NCBI RefSeq assembly: GCF_023556315.2
Contig: NZ_CP116221.1
Location: forward strand, 2,677,001 to 2,741,000
Length of the DNA: 64,000 bases
Direction of reading: 5' to 3'
Source of the DNA: Psychroserpens ponticola
GTDB taxonomy: Bacteria; Bacteroidota; Bacteroidia; Flavobacteriales; Flavobacteriaceae
Below are positions 16,501 through 26,761 of this stretch, in pieces. The translations under genes were made by a program, and so were the position numbers. A model generated the notes under the pieces. The model was not told the origin of the DNA. It ran no database searches and worked only from the letters and a program-made list of their open reading frames with translations. Every line of letters begins with the position of its first letter. Positions within the stretch are counted from its first letter, which is position 1.

Positions 16501-19500
16501 ATGAAAAGTCCCAAATTAAAAATATTCATTATTTTCTCATTTTTTTTGATAGTTACAACAAACAGTTTTTCACAATGTCCTACTGTATTAAATAACTCTC
16601 AATCATTTTGTGATTTAGATTCTCTTTTAATATCTGACCTCGATGCTACAGATAATGGTGCTGGCATAGCTTGGTTTGACACACTTACTTCTACAACTCC
16701 TTTAGATCTTTCTGATTCACTAGTTGATGGTGAAAATTATTATGCAGATAATACTACTGGTGATTGTGGTTCTAGGCAAATTGTTACTGTTAGTATATTA
16801 GGTCCACCTATGGGTCTAAATTTTCAAGGCGTATGTGTAGATCAACCTGAGGATGCTACACTCGCTGATTTAAATCTTACAGGTAATAATATTCAATGGT
16901 ACCTTTCATCTATTGGAGGCTCTCCTCTTAATAGTAATACCGTATTAACTGATGAAACAACTTATTATGCAGACCAAGAAAACCCAGCAACAAATTGTCG
17001 CACCTCTAGGAGAGCAGTTCTTGTTATAGTTGGTGTAATACCTGTTCCTGAAGGTAATAGTACTCAACGTTTTTGCTTAGACTCAAATAGTAATTTACCT
17101 ACTGTAAATGATTTAATAGCCAGTGGTAATAATAATTGGTATTTATCTCAATCATCTGCTTCTCCCTTAGATCTAAATACGACTTTAATTGATGGGAATA
17201 GTTATTATGCGACTACTGTTGATTCTCCATGTGAAAGTGACTCTAGGTTAGAAGTTACAGTTGAATTTATTTTTCAAGATATTGCTGGCTCTGATGGTGT
17301 TATAGAAATTTGTACTAACGATACTAATACCTACAATCTTTTTGATAGTCTGAATGGAACGCCTCAAACTGGTGGTACATGGTCGCCTGCTTTAAGTAGT
17401 GGCTCTGGTATTTTTGATCCTAGTGTTGATCCGCAAGGAACATATACTTATACTATTTCTAATCCATTTTGTGATGATGCTACGGCTTCTGTTACTGTTA
17501 CAATGATACCTCCTCCAGATGCTGGAACAGATGGTGTTTTGGATATTTGTGATAACGATACTAATACCTATGACCTTTTTAATAATCTAGGTGGAACACC
17601 TCAAACTGATGGTACTTGGTCTCCAGCTTTAAGTAGTGGCTCTGGTGTTTTTGATCCTAGTATTGATCCGCAAGGAACATACACCTATACGGTTATTAGT
17701 ACAAATCCTACGTGTGAGGATGCGTCAGCTTCTGTTATAGTGACAATGATTCCACCTCCTGATGCTGGACAGAATGGCGTTTTAGATATTTGTGAAGATG
17801 ATACTAATACCTACAACCTTTTTGATAGCCTAGGTGGAACACCTCAAACTGGTGGTACATGGTCGCCTGCTTTAAGTAGTGGCTCTGGTATTTTTGATCC
17901 TAGTATTGATTCGCAAGGAACATATACCTACACGGTTGCTAGTACAAATCCTCTTTGCGAGGATGTTTCTGCCACAGTAACTGTTACAATCATACCTCCT
18001 CCTGATGCTGGTACAGATGGCGTTTTGGATATTTGTGATAACGACACTAATACTTATGACCTTTTTGATAATCTAGGTGGAACACCTCAAACTGGTGGTA
18101 CTTGGTCGCCTGCTTTAAGTAGTGGCTCTGGTATTTTTGATCCTAGTATTGATTCGCAAGGAACATATACCTACACGGTTATTAGTACAAATCCTACGTG
18201 TGAGGATGCGTCAGCTTCTGTTATAGTGACAATGATTCCACCTCCTGATGCTGGACAGAATGGCGTTTTAGACATTTGTGAAGATGATACTAATACCTAC
18301 AACCTTTTTGATAGCCTAGGTGGAACACCTCAAACTGGTGGTACATGGTCGCCTGCTTTAAGTAGTGGCTCTGGTATTTTTAATCCTAGTATTGATCCGC
18401 AAGGAACATATACCTACACGGTTGCTAGTACGAATCCTCTTTGTGAGGATGTTTCTGCTACAGTAACTGTTACAATCATACCTCCTCCTGATGCTGGTAC
18501 AGATGGCGTTTTGGATATTTGTGATAACGACACTAATACTTATGACCTTTTTAATAATCTAGGTGGAACACCTCAAACTGGTGGTACTTGGTCGCCTGCT
18601 TTAAGTAGTGGCTCTGGTATTTTTGATCCTAGTATTGATTCGCAAGGAACATATACCTACACGGTTATTAGTACAAATCCTACGTGTGAGGATGCGTCAG
18701 CTTCTGTTATAGTGACAATGATTCCACCTCCTGATGCTGGACAGAATGGCGTTTTAGACATTTGTGAAGATGATACTAATACCTACAACCTTTTTGATAG
18801 TCTAGGTGGAACACCTCAAACTGGTGGTACATGGTCGCCTGCTTTAAGTAGTGGCTCTGGTATTTTTGATCCTAGTATTGATCCGCAAGGAACATATACC
18901 TACACGGTTGCTAGTACGAATCCTCTTTGTGAGGATGTTTCTGCTACAGTAACTGTTACAATCATACCTCCTCCTGATGCTGGTACAGATGGCGTTTTGG
19001 ATATTTGTGATAACGACACTAATACTTATGACCTTTTTAATAATCTAGGTGGAACACCTCAAACTGGTGGTACTTGGTCGCCTGCTTTAAGTAGTGGCTC
19101 TGGTATTTTTGATCCTAGTATTGATTCGCAAGGAACATATACCTACACGGTTATTAGTACAAACCCTATTTGTGGTAATGCGTCAGCTTCTGTTATAGTG
19201 ACAATGATTCCTCCTCCTGATGCTGGACAGAATGGCGTTTTAGACATTTGTGAAGATGATACTAATACCTACAACCTTTTTGATAGCCTAGGTGGAACAC
19301 CTCAAACTGGTGGTACATGGTCGCCTGCTTTAAGTAGTGGCTCTGGTATTTTTGATCCTAGTATTGATTCGCAAGGAACATATACCTACACGGTTGCTAG
19401 TACAAATCCTACTTGTGAAGATGTTTCTGCTACAGTAACTGTTACAATCATTCCAACTCCTGATGCTGGTACAGATGGCGTTTTGGATATTTGTGATAAC

Positions 19501-22500
19501 GACACTAATACTTATGACCTTTTTGATAATCTAGGTGGAACACCTCAAACTGGTGGTACTTGGTCGCCTGCTTTAAGTAGTGGCTCTGGTATTTTTGATC
19601 CTAGTATTGATTCGCAAGGAACATACACCTACACGGTTATTAGTACAAACCCTATTTGTGGTAATGCGTCAGCTTCTGTTATAGTGACAATGATTCCACC
19701 TCCTGATGCTGGACAGAATGGCGTTTTAGATATTTGTGAAGATGATACTAATACCTACAACCTTTTTGATAGTCTAGGTGGAACACCTCAAACTGGTGGT
19801 ACATGGTCGCCTGCTTTAAGTAGTGGCTCTGGTATTTTTGATCCTAGTATTGATCCGCAAGGAACATATACCTACACGGTTGCTAGTACAAATCCTATTT
19901 GTGAGGATGTTTCTGCTACAGTAACTGTTACAATCATTCCAACTCCTGATGCTGGTACAGATGGCGTTTTGGATATTTGTGATAACGATACTAATACTTA
20001 TGACCTTTTTAATAATCTAGGTGGAACACCTCAAACTGCTGGTACTTGGTCGCCTGCTTTAAGTAGTGGCTCTGGTATTTTTGATCCTAGTATTGATTCG
20101 CAAGGAACATATACCTACACGGTTATTAGTACAAACCCTATTTGTGGTAATGCGTCAGCTTCTGTTATAGTGACAATGATTCCTCCTCCTGATGCTGGAC
20201 AGAATGGCGTTTTAGACATTTGTGAAGATGATACTAATACCTACAACCTTTTTGATAGCCTAGGTGGAACACCTCAAACTGGTGGTACATGGTCGCCTGC
20301 TTTAAGTAGTGGCTCTGGTATTTTTGATCCTAGTATTGATTCGCAAGGAACATATACCTACACGGTTGCTAGTACAAATCCTACTTGTGAAGATGTTTCT
20401 GCTACAGTAACTGTTACAATCATTCCAACTCCTGATGCTGGTACAGATGGCGTTTTGGATATTTGTGATAACGACACTAATACTTATGACCTTTTTGATA
20501 ATCTAGGTGGAACACCTCAAACTGGTGGTACTTGGTCGCCTGCTTTAAGTAGTGGCTCTGGTATTTTTGATCCTAGTATTGATTCGCAAGGAACATACAC
20601 CTACACGGTTATTAGTACAAACCCTATTTGTGGTAATGCGTCAGCTTCTGTTATAGTGACAATGATTCCACCTCCTGATGCTGGACAGAATGGCGTTTTA
20701 GATATTTGTGAAGATGATACTAATACCTACAACCTTTTTGATAGTCTAGGTGGAACACCTCAAACTGGTGGTACATGGTCGCCTGCTTTAAGTAGTGGCT
20801 CTGGTATTTTTGATCCTAGTATTGATCCGCAAGGAACATATACCTACACGGTTGCTAGTACAAATCCTATTTGTGAGGATGTTTCTGCTACAGTAACTGT
20901 TACAATCATTCCAACTCCTGATGCTGGTACAGATGGCGTTTTGGATATTTGTGATAACGATACTAATACTTATGACCTTTTTAATAATCTAGGTGGAACA
21001 CCTCAAACTGCTGGTACTTGGTCGCCTGCTTTAAGTAGTGGCTCTGGTATTTTTGATCCTAGTATTGATTCGCAAGGAACATATACCTACACGGTTATTA
21101 GTACAAACCCTATTTGTGGTAATGCGTCAGCTTCTGTTATAGTGACAATGATTCCTCCTCCTGATGCTGGACAGAATGGCGTTTTAGACATTTGTGAAGA
21201 TGATACTAATACCTACAACCTTTTTGATAGCCTAGGTGGAACACCTCAAACTGGTGGTACATGGTCGCCTGCTTTAAGTAGTGGCTCTGGTATTTTTGAT
21301 CCTAGTATTGATTCGCAAGGAACATATACCTACACGGTTGCTAGTACAAATCCTACTTGTGAAGATGTTTCTGCTACAGTAACTGTTACAATCATTCCAA
21401 CTCCTGATGCTGGTACAGATGGCGTTTTGGATATTTGTGATAACGACACTAATACTTATGACCTTTTTAATAATCTAGGTGGAACACCTCAAACTGGTGG
21501 TACATGGTCGCCTGCTTTAAGTAGTGGCTCTGGTATTTTTGATCCTAGTATTGATTCGCAAGGAACATACACCTATACAATTTCTCATCCATTTTGTGGT
21601 GACGCTTCTGCTACAGTTACAGTGACAATCTTTTCGTCTCCCGACGCTGGTACAGATGGTGTATTAGGTATTTGTGATAACGATATCAATATCTACAACC
21701 TTTTTGATAGTCTAGGTGGAACACCTCAAACTGGAGGTATTTGGTCGCCTGCTTTAAGTAGTGGTACTGGTATGTTTGATCCTAGTATTGATCCACCTGG
21801 AACTTATACTTATACTATTGTTAGTACAAACCCTTTATGTTCGGATGCTTCTGCTTCAGTTGCAATTACTACTATTCCAGGACCTAATGCTGGTACAGAT
21901 GGCATTTTGGATATTTGTGATAACGATACTAATACCTTTAATCTTTTTGATAATCTAGGTGGAACGCCTCAAACTGGTGGTACATGGTCGCCTGCTTTAA
22001 GTAGTGGCTCTGGTATTTTTGATCCTAATATTGATCTGCAAGGAACTTATACTTATACAATTTCTAATCCATTTTGTGATGACGCTACTGCTTCAGTTAT
22101 AGTGACAATGATTCCTCCTCCTGATGCTGGTACAGATGGCGTTTTGGATATTTGTAATAACGATACTAATACCTATAATCTTTTTGAAAACCTAAATGGT
22201 ACGCCTCAAACTGGTGGTACTTGGTCGCCTGCTCTTAACAGTGCTTCTGGTATTTTTGACCCTAGTATTGATTCTCCAGGTATTTACACATATACTGTTG
22301 CTAGTGCGAATTTAGTATGCGTTGATGGTTCTGCTACAGTTTTAGTAACAATTATTCCGATTCCTGACGCTGGTGATGATAGTCTGTTAAACATTTGTAC
22401 TAACGTTACTAATACCTATAACCTTTTTGATAGCCTAAATGGAACGCCTCAAACTGGTGGTACATGGTCGCCTGCTTTAAGTAGTGGTTCTGAAATTTTT

Positions 22501-23463
22501 GATCCAAGTATTGATTCTGCAGGAGTTTACACATATACAGTTGATCTTACTGAATGTATGCAAACTGACACTTCACAAGTCACGATTTCTTTTAATAATC
22601 CACCAGACCTAAGTGGTTTGATGATCAATGTAGCTGATGTTTGTCAAGGAGAAAATGTTACAGTTAATTTAAATAATGCAACTAATCTAACAGACGGAGA
22701 TTATAATTTATCTTATAACATTACTGGTGCTAACACCTTTAATCAAACGGTAGCTATCACATTTATTAATGGTGACAGTGCTTTTCAAATTAATTCAGAT
22801 TTATTTATAAATGAAGGTTCAAATGAATTGTCTGTCGACAGTCTAATTGATAATATAACCAATTGTAGTGGAGATCTTTCAAATTTAACTACAATAAACT
22901 TTACTGTTTTTGAAAGTTTAGATCCAATACTTATTAATGAAGGAAATACTTTTTGCATTGAAGATCATCCAACTATCGCCTCTTTATCAAGTAATATAAC
23001 CAATACAAACATTATTTCTACCTATTGGTACGATTCGCAAATAGGTGGCAATACATATACTCCAGAAACCATTTTAGAAAATGGTACAACTTACTATGCT
23101 TCTGTAATTTCTATTGATGGTTGTGAAAGTATTACTAGGCTTGCAGTAACTGTTAGCTTAACTACTTGCATTGAGAAACTAATTATTCCTGATGGATTTT
23201 CACCAAATGGAGACAGCATAAATGATACGTTTGATATAAAGAATCTAAACACCTTATATCCTAATTTCAAATTAACAATTTACAATCGATATGGCAATGT
23301 TCTCTATACAGGAAATAAAAACACTCCTAAATGGAATGGAGAATCGCATAGTGGAAAAGTATATGGAGATAATATTGTTCCAACAGGCGTTTACTTCTTT
23401 ATTTTAGAATTCAATGACAATATTCGAAAAGATTTACAAGGAAGATTATATCTAAATAGATAA
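16501..23463 (+). CDS. Giant repetitive T9SS type B surface adhesin (right cassette)
   Basis: This exported protein of about 2320 residues carries a signal peptide ending at NSFSQ and three Ig-like Cys-containing modules (about 25-255). An array of 22 units of about 81 residues follows (about 260-2035; consensus GVLDICDNDTNTYDLF, GTPQTGGTWSPALSSGSG, QGTYTYTV, each with two Cys). Then come roughly 190 residues of unique sequence and a type B T9SS C-terminal domain (DGFSPNGDSINDTF, TIYNRYGN, last ~95 residues). I chose the ATG at 16501 over an in-frame TTG at 16492 because the hydrophobic signal begins right after it. The stop codon directly abuts the ATG of the PorP/SprF gene. The layout matches the left adhesin although the repeat type differs. 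Its ligand is unknown. Confidence 0.9.
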   Translation: MKSPKLKIFIIFSFFLIVTTNSFSQCPTVLNNSQSFCDLDSLLISDLDATDNGAGIAWFDTLTSTTPLDLSDSLVDGENYYADNTTGDCGSRQIVTVSILGPPMGLNFQGVCVDQPEDATLADLNLTGNNIQWYLSSIGGSPLNSNTVLTDETTYYADQENPATNCRTSRRAVLVIVGVIPVPEGNSTQRFCLDSNSNLPTVNDLIASGNNNWYLSQSSASPLDLNTTLIDGNSYYATTVDSPCESDSRLEVTVEFIFQDIAGSDGVIEICTNDTNTYNLFDSLNGTPQTGGTWSPALSSGSGIFDPSVDPQGTYTYTISNPFCDDATASVTVTMIPPPDAGTDGVLDICDNDTNTYDLFNNLGGTPQTDGTWSPALSSGSGVFDPSIDPQGTYTYTVISTNPTCEDASASVIVTMIPPPDAGQNGVLDICEDDTNTYNLFDSLGGTPQTGGTWSPALSSGSGIFDPSIDSQGTYTYTVASTNPLCEDVSATVTVTIIPPPDAGTDGVLDICDNDTNTYDLFDNLGGTPQTGGTWSPALSSGSGIFDPSIDSQGTYTYTVISTNPTCEDASASVIVTMIPPPDAGQNGVLDICEDDTNTYNLFDSLGGTPQTGGTWSPALSSGSGIFNPSIDPQGTYTYTVASTNPLCEDVSATVTVTIIPPPDAGTDGVLDICDNDTNTYDLFNNLGGTPQTGGTWSPALSSGSGIFDPSIDSQGTYTYTVISTNPTCEDASASVIVTMIPPPDAGQNGVLDICEDDTNTYNLFDSLGGTPQTGGTWSPALSSGSGIFDPSIDPQGTYTYTVASTNPLCEDVSATVTVTIIPPPDAGTDGVLDICDNDTNTYDLFNNLGGTPQTGGTWSPALSSGSGIFDPSIDSQGTYTYTVISTNPICGNASASVIVTMIPPPDAGQNGVLDICEDDTNTYNLFDSLGGTPQTGGTWSPALSSGSGIFDPSIDSQGTYTYTVASTNPTCEDVSATVTVTIIPTPDAGTDGVLDICDNDTNTYDLFDNLGGTPQTGGTWSPALSSGSGIFDPSIDSQGTYTYTVISTNPICGNASASVIVTMIPPPDAGQNGVLDICEDDTNTYNLFDSLGGTPQTGGTWSPALSSGSGIFDPSIDPQGTYTYTVASTNPICEDVSATVTVTIIPTPDAGTDGVLDICDNDTNTYDLFNNLGGTPQTAGTWSPALSSGSGIFDPSIDSQGTYTYTVISTNPICGNASASVIVTMIPPPDAGQNGVLDICEDDTNTYNLFDSLGGTPQTGGTWSPALSSGSGIFDPSIDSQGTYTYTVASTNPTCEDVSATVTVTIIPTPDAGTDGVLDICDNDTNTYDLFDNLGGTPQTGGTWSPALSSGSGIFDPSIDSQGTYTYTVISTNPICGNASASVIVTMIPPPDAGQNGVLDICEDDTNTYNLFDSLGGTPQTGGTWSPALSSGSGIFDPSIDPQGTYTYTVASTNPICEDVSATVTVTIIPTPDAGTDGVLDICDNDTNTYDLFNNLGGTPQTAGTWSPALSSGSGIFDPSIDSQGTYTYTVISTNPICGNASASVIVTMIPPPDAGQNGVLDICEDDTNTYNLFDSLGGTPQTGGTWSPALSSGSGIFDPSIDSQGTYTYTVASTNPTCEDVSATVTVTIIPTPDAGTDGVLDICDNDTNTYDLFNNLGGTPQTGGTWSPALSSGSGIFDPSIDSQGTYTYTISHPFCGDASATVTVTIFSSPDAGTDGVLGICDNDINIYNLFDSLGGTPQTGGIWSPALSSGTGMFDPSIDPPGTYTYTIVSTNPLCSDASASVAITTIPGPNAGTDGILDICDNDTNTFNLFDNLGGTPQTGGTWSPALSSGSGIFDPNIDLQGTYTYTISNPFCDDATASVIVTMIPPPDAGTDGVLDICNNDTNTYNLFENLNGTPQTGGTWSPALNSASGIFDPSIDSPGIYTYTVASANLVCVDGSATVLVTIIPIPDAGDDSLLNICTNVTNTYNLFDSLNGTPQTGGTWSPALSSGSEIFDPSIDSAGVYTYTVDLTECMQTDTSQVTISFNNPPDLSGLMINVADVCQGENVTVNLNNATNLTDGDYNLSYNITGANTFNQTVAITFINGDSAFQINSDLFINEGSNELSVDSLIDNITNCSGDLSNLTTINFTVFESLDPILINEGNTFCIEDHPTIASLSSNITNTNIISTYWYDSQIGGNTYTPETILENGTTYYASVISIDGCESITRLAVTVSLTTCIEKLIIPDGFSPNGDSINDTFDIKNLNTLYPNFKLTIYNRYGNVLYTGNKNTPKWNGESHSGKVYGDNIVPTGVYFFILEFNDNIRKDLQGRLYLNR
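17284..22600 (+). repeat. Tandem array of 22 units, about 243 bp each (81 residues)
   Basis: Units alternate between a TDG...DNDTNTYDLF type and a QNG...EDDTNTYNLF type, giving a 486-bp super-period through the middle of the array. The first unit and the last five are more diverged, as expected if the centre turns over fastest. All units are in frame. Confidence 0.97.
19068..21468 (+). repeat. Perfect 972-bp tandem duplication inside the adhesin array
   Basis: Every base from 19068 to 20496 that I compared equals the base 972 bp downstream. This gives about 2.5 identical copies of a four-unit block. The match ends at a G/C difference (19067 versus 20039) on the left and a G/A difference (20497 versus 21469) on the right. 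Confidence 0.9.
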
Positions 23464-24399
23464 ATGAAGTTAAAAAACAACATAAGGTTTTTATTGATGA
23501 TTTTTATTATCACAACTATTGCGAATGCACAACAAGATGCTCAATTCACGCAATATATGTATAATATGAATGTTATTAACCCTGCTTACGCAACTGCTGA
23601 TGAGGAGAATATTAACCTTGGTCTAATTTACAGATCGCAATGGGTTGGAGCCGTTGGGTCTCCAGTTACCGGATCATTTTTTGCTCATTCTACAATAGCA
23701 GACAATATGGAAGGAGGACTTTCTATTGTACACGATGAAATTGGTGACGTTGTTTCAGATACCAACTTATTTATAGATTATGCTTATGTACTAAGTTTGA
23801 GTGAAACGTCAAAATTATCGCTTGGTATTAAAGCTGGTTTATCATTTTTCTCAACGAACTTTAATGGATTCGTTTATTCTGATCCTCTTCCAGATCCTGC
23901 TTTTGCTGAAAATATAAGTAGAACATTTCCTAATGTTGGTGCTGGTATTTATTATTTTTCAGACAATCACTACTTTGGTTTATCTGCTCCAAATCTTTTA
24001 AAATCAAAACATTTAGAAGAAAGTAGTGGAATTGTAACTGAAGGAGTCGAAGAATTACACCTATTTTTCACAGGTGGATATGTATTTAATATAAATGAAA
24101 ACTTATTATTAAAACCTGCTTTTATGGCAAAATCAGTAAGTGGAACTCCACTTACTTTAGACTTAACTTCAAACGTACTAATCAATAATAATTTTGAAAT
24201 TGGAGTAGGTTATCGATTCGAAAGTGGTATTAGTGCACTAGCAAATTTTAAAATATTACCAAACTTAAGAGTAGGTTATGCATACGATTATACAGTTTCT
24301 AATTTAGGAAAATTTAACTCTGGAACTCATGAAGTAATTCTTTTGTTTGATTTATCTAAAATTGGAGCTGGTTACGACAAATCACCTAGATTCTTTTAA
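23464..24399 (+). CDS. PorP/SprF-family type IX secretion outer-membrane protein
   Basis: This is the second PorP/SprF-family barrel of the window: 311 residues, with a signal peptide ending at ANAQ and then QDAQFTQYMYN...VINPAYA. It ends SPRFF, exactly like its paralogue at 2573-3505 (LSPRFF). The ATG touches the stop codon of the adhesin gene (no gap), which suggests translational coupling and a fixed adhesin-partner ratio. The PorE-like gene follows after 11 bp. By analogy with F. johnsoniae SprB/SprF it should be the specific secretion or attachment partner of the upstream adhesin. That pairing is inferred from gene order. Confidence 0.92.
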   Translation: MKLKNNIRFLLMIFIITTIANAQQDAQFTQYMYNMNVINPAYATADEENINLGLIYRSQWVGAVGSPVTGSFFAHSTIADNMEGGLSIVHDEIGDVVSDTNLFIDYAYVLSLSETSKLSLGIKAGLSFFSTNFNGFVYSDPLPDPAFAENISRTFPNVGAGIYYFSDNHYFGLSAPNLLKSKHLEESSGIVTEGVEELHLFFTGGYVFNINENLLLKPAFMAKSVSGTPLTLDLTSNVLINNNFEIGVGYRFESGISALANFKILPNLRVGYAYDYTVSNLGKFNSGTHEVILLFDLSKIGAGYDKSPRFF

Positions 24400-24410
24400 T
24401 TCAATTTATT

Positions 24411-26291
24411 ATGCCACTTAAAAGTATTTTTAGTATCGTTTTTTGTTTTTATGCTTTAGTAACTCATTGTCAAAGTTCTAAAACAAATAAAGCTCACAAA
24501 CTTTTTGCGTCAAAAGCATATATTCAAGCATCAGAATTGTATGAAGAATTAACAGAAACTAATGATTCAATTACACTCAATTTAGCAGATTGTTATTACT
24601 ACAATGGCATGATGGACAAAGCTGCTGAAAATTATTTAAAAGTATTCCAAAACCCTTATAAGGAAATATCAAATAGTTATTACTTTAAATATGCTCATGC
24701 ACTCTATGGTATCGATAATATTGAAGTTGCCGACTCCATTATGAGTATCTATACTTCTCATAAAACTGATACACCTTTATATATTGAAAATCTAGAACAT
24801 GCAATACCATTTTTATATGATGTGCAACTTATCAAATCAGGAAATATACCAGGTGATTTCGCAATAAACTATTATGATGAAAAAGTGAGTTTTTCTTCAT
24901 TAAGAAAAAACGCGTCGCGTAAATATAAATGGAATGAAGAATCTTACTTAGATATTTATATTGCTAATTTCACAGAAGAGGGCAATCTTGAAAACATAGA
25001 AGAATTACCAGCTAATATCAATACGAATACACATGAAAGCAATGCCGTTTTAAGCTCTGATGGTAATACATTGTATTTTTCTAGAACTAACAATAAACGA
25101 ACTGAAATCGATGATATCAAGATTGCAACTGTCAAACTTTATAAAGCGACAAAAGTAGATGGAGAATGGAATAACATAGAAGAACTTCCATTTTCAAGTA
25201 ATCTATATTCTGTTATGCATCCTGCTCTCAATACTAATAACGACAAATTATATTTTTCTAGTGATATGAAAGGTGGTCAAGGATCATTTGACATCTATTA
25301 TGTAGATATTTCATCAGATAGTACTTATAGCGAACCAATAAACTTAGGTTCAAAAATTAATACACGTCATAGAGAACAGTTTCCTTTTATTAGTAAAGAT
25401 ACGACACTCTATTATGCTTCAGATGGTTTACAAGGTCTTGGTGGATTAGATGTTTTTATGTGTGAATTTAATAAAAACGATGAAAATTGGAATACGCCTC
25501 TTAACTTAGGAAACACTATAAATACTGGCAAAGATGATTTCTCATTTGTTGTAAATTCAGAAGAAAACACAGGATTTTTATCCTCTAATAGAAGTGGTAG
25601 AGATAATCTATATTCGTTTTTAAGAAGAGATAAAAACAGAAGTGTTGTATTAGAAGGTACTGTGAAAGATTTGCATAGTCAAGAGATTTTACCAAATACA
25701 TCAATTACTATATTTGATGAAAACAATAATGCTATTGACTCTGTTAAAGTAGATAAAGATGGTAGGTATAAGTTTCACATAAAACCATTTAAAACCTATA
25801 AAATAGAGGGATTTAAGCCATTGTACATTCCGAAAGCTGTAGATTTTGACACAGATGATTCAGGTAAAATAGAATTAAATATAGAACTAGAATTAGAATC
25901 CTATGATGATGCTGAAGAGATCGTTTACGAGAAAGATGGTTATGTATACATTCAACTTGAAAACATCTATTTTGAATTAGATAAATGGAATATTGAACCA
26001 CAAGCTGCATCAACGTTAAATGTATTGATTGAGCTTATGAAAAAATATCCTAGAATGGAAGTTGAACTAGGAGCTCACACTGATACAAGAAGTTCTAATG
26101 ACTATAATTTAAAACTTTCAAATAATCGTGCTAACTCTGCTATGCAATATATCATCTCAAAAGGAATTAATCAATCTAGAATGAAAGCTGTAGGATATGG
26201 CGAAACACAACTGCTTGTAGATTGTGGTAATGAGTGTTCAGAAGAAGAACATTCGATTAACAGAAGATGCGAATTTATAATCACAAAGTAA
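24411..26291 (+). CDS. PorE-like OmpA-family protein of the right T9SS adhesin cassette
   Basis: This is the paralogue of the protein encoded at 616-2568 and has the same domain order. A signal peptide ends around VTHCQ, with TPR-like helices at about 25-130. PD40 propeller blades occupy about 150-400 (LYFSSDMKGG, LYYASDGLQGLGG). A carboxypeptidase-regulatory-like domain follows at about 410-490, and an OmpA peptidoglycan-binding domain at about 510-626 (FELDKWNIEP, AHTDTRSSNDYNLKLS). The signal peptide ends near a Cys, but the preceding residues are a poor lipobox, so I do not call it a lipoprotein. It closes the right cassette. Its presumed role is to link the adhesin/PorP complex to the cell wall. 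Confidence 0.88.
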   Translation: MPLKSIFSIVFCFYALVTHCQSSKTNKAHKLFASKAYIQASELYEELTETNDSITLNLADCYYYNGMMDKAAENYLKVFQNPYKEISNSYYFKYAHALYGIDNIEVADSIMSIYTSHKTDTPLYIENLEHAIPFLYDVQLIKSGNIPGDFAINYYDEKVSFSSLRKNASRKYKWNEESYLDIYIANFTEEGNLENIEELPANINTNTHESNAVLSSDGNTLYFSRTNNKRTEIDDIKIATVKLYKATKVDGEWNNIEELPFSSNLYSVMHPALNTNNDKLYFSSDMKGGQGSFDIYYVDISSDSTYSEPINLGSKINTRHREQFPFISKDTTLYYASDGLQGLGGLDVFMCEFNKNDENWNTPLNLGNTINTGKDDFSFVVNSEENTGFLSSNRSGRDNLYSFLRRDKNRSVVLEGTVKDLHSQEILPNTSITIFDENNNAIDSVKVDKDGRYKFHIKPFKTYKIEGFKPLYIPKAVDFDTDDSGKIELNIELELESYDDAEEIVYEKDGYVYIQLENIYFELDKWNIEPQAASTLNVLIELMKKYPRMEVELGAHTDTRSSNDYNLKLSNNRANSAMQYIISKGINQSRMKAVGYGETQLLVDCGNECSEEEHSINRRCEFIITK

Positions 26292-26458
26292 ATTCCATGT
26301 TTATCAACTTTTCATAGCAAAATACTTACCGTTCATCGATAATAAAAATAGAATCATGTATTTCAACGTTATTATAATACAATTTGTCGAATAAATTTAA
26401 ACTAAAACGTTATAGTGCATACATTGAAATAAGATTAAACCCCAAAATTGATCTACTT

Positions 26459-26689
26459 ATGAAAACGATACCTAATGTTTTCAGTAATAATGATATTACT
26501 GTTACCTACAATCCGTGTGAATGCATTAATGCTGAGCGTTGTGCAAAAGAACTTTCAAATGTATTTCGTCAACATATAATCCCTTGGATAGACCTAGATG
26601 GAGAATCTACAGATAAAATTATTCAACAAGTAAAGAAATGTCCTTCTGGCGCTTTAAAATTTCATAGTAATCAAAAAGAAGTTGCTTAG
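26459..26689 (+). CDS. YjdI-family (4Fe-4S) mono-cluster protein
   Basis: This small cytoplasmic protein of about 76 residues belongs to the YjdI/Fer4_19 family. The Cys motifs are in NPCECINAERCAKEL and KKCPSGAL, separated by the usual PWIDLDGES segment. The start at 26459 (ATG) gives the normal family length. An in-frame TTG at 26384 would add 25 residues without family similarity. The substrate or redox partner is unknown. It follows the right cassette by 167 bp and ends just before a strong terminator, so it may lie on its own transcript or be reached by read-through. Confidence 0.82.
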   Translation: MKTIPNVFSNNDITVTYNPCECINAERCAKELSNVFRQHIIPWIDLDGESTDKIIQQVKKCPSGALKFHSNQKEVA

Positions 26690-26692
26690 AAT

Positions 26693-26740
26693 AATAAATA
26701 TCCCTTTGAATTAATAACTCAAAGGGATATTTATTTTTTT
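26693..26740 (+). terminator. Strong rho-independent terminator
   Basis: A 17-bp perfect stem (26693-26709 with 26719-26735) has a 9-nt loop and is followed by a T run. A-rich sequence on the other side makes it plausible in both directions. It would serve both the (4Fe-4S) gene and minus-strand transcripts from the DUF3467 gene. Confidence 0.9.
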
Positions 26741-26761
26741 ATCCTAACCTGTTTACCCAAA

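Noticed and set aside
26384-26458. 25-residue N-terminal extension of the (4Fe-4S) protein from a TTG
   Set aside because: Family members begin close to the ATG at 26459 and the extension shows no family similarity.
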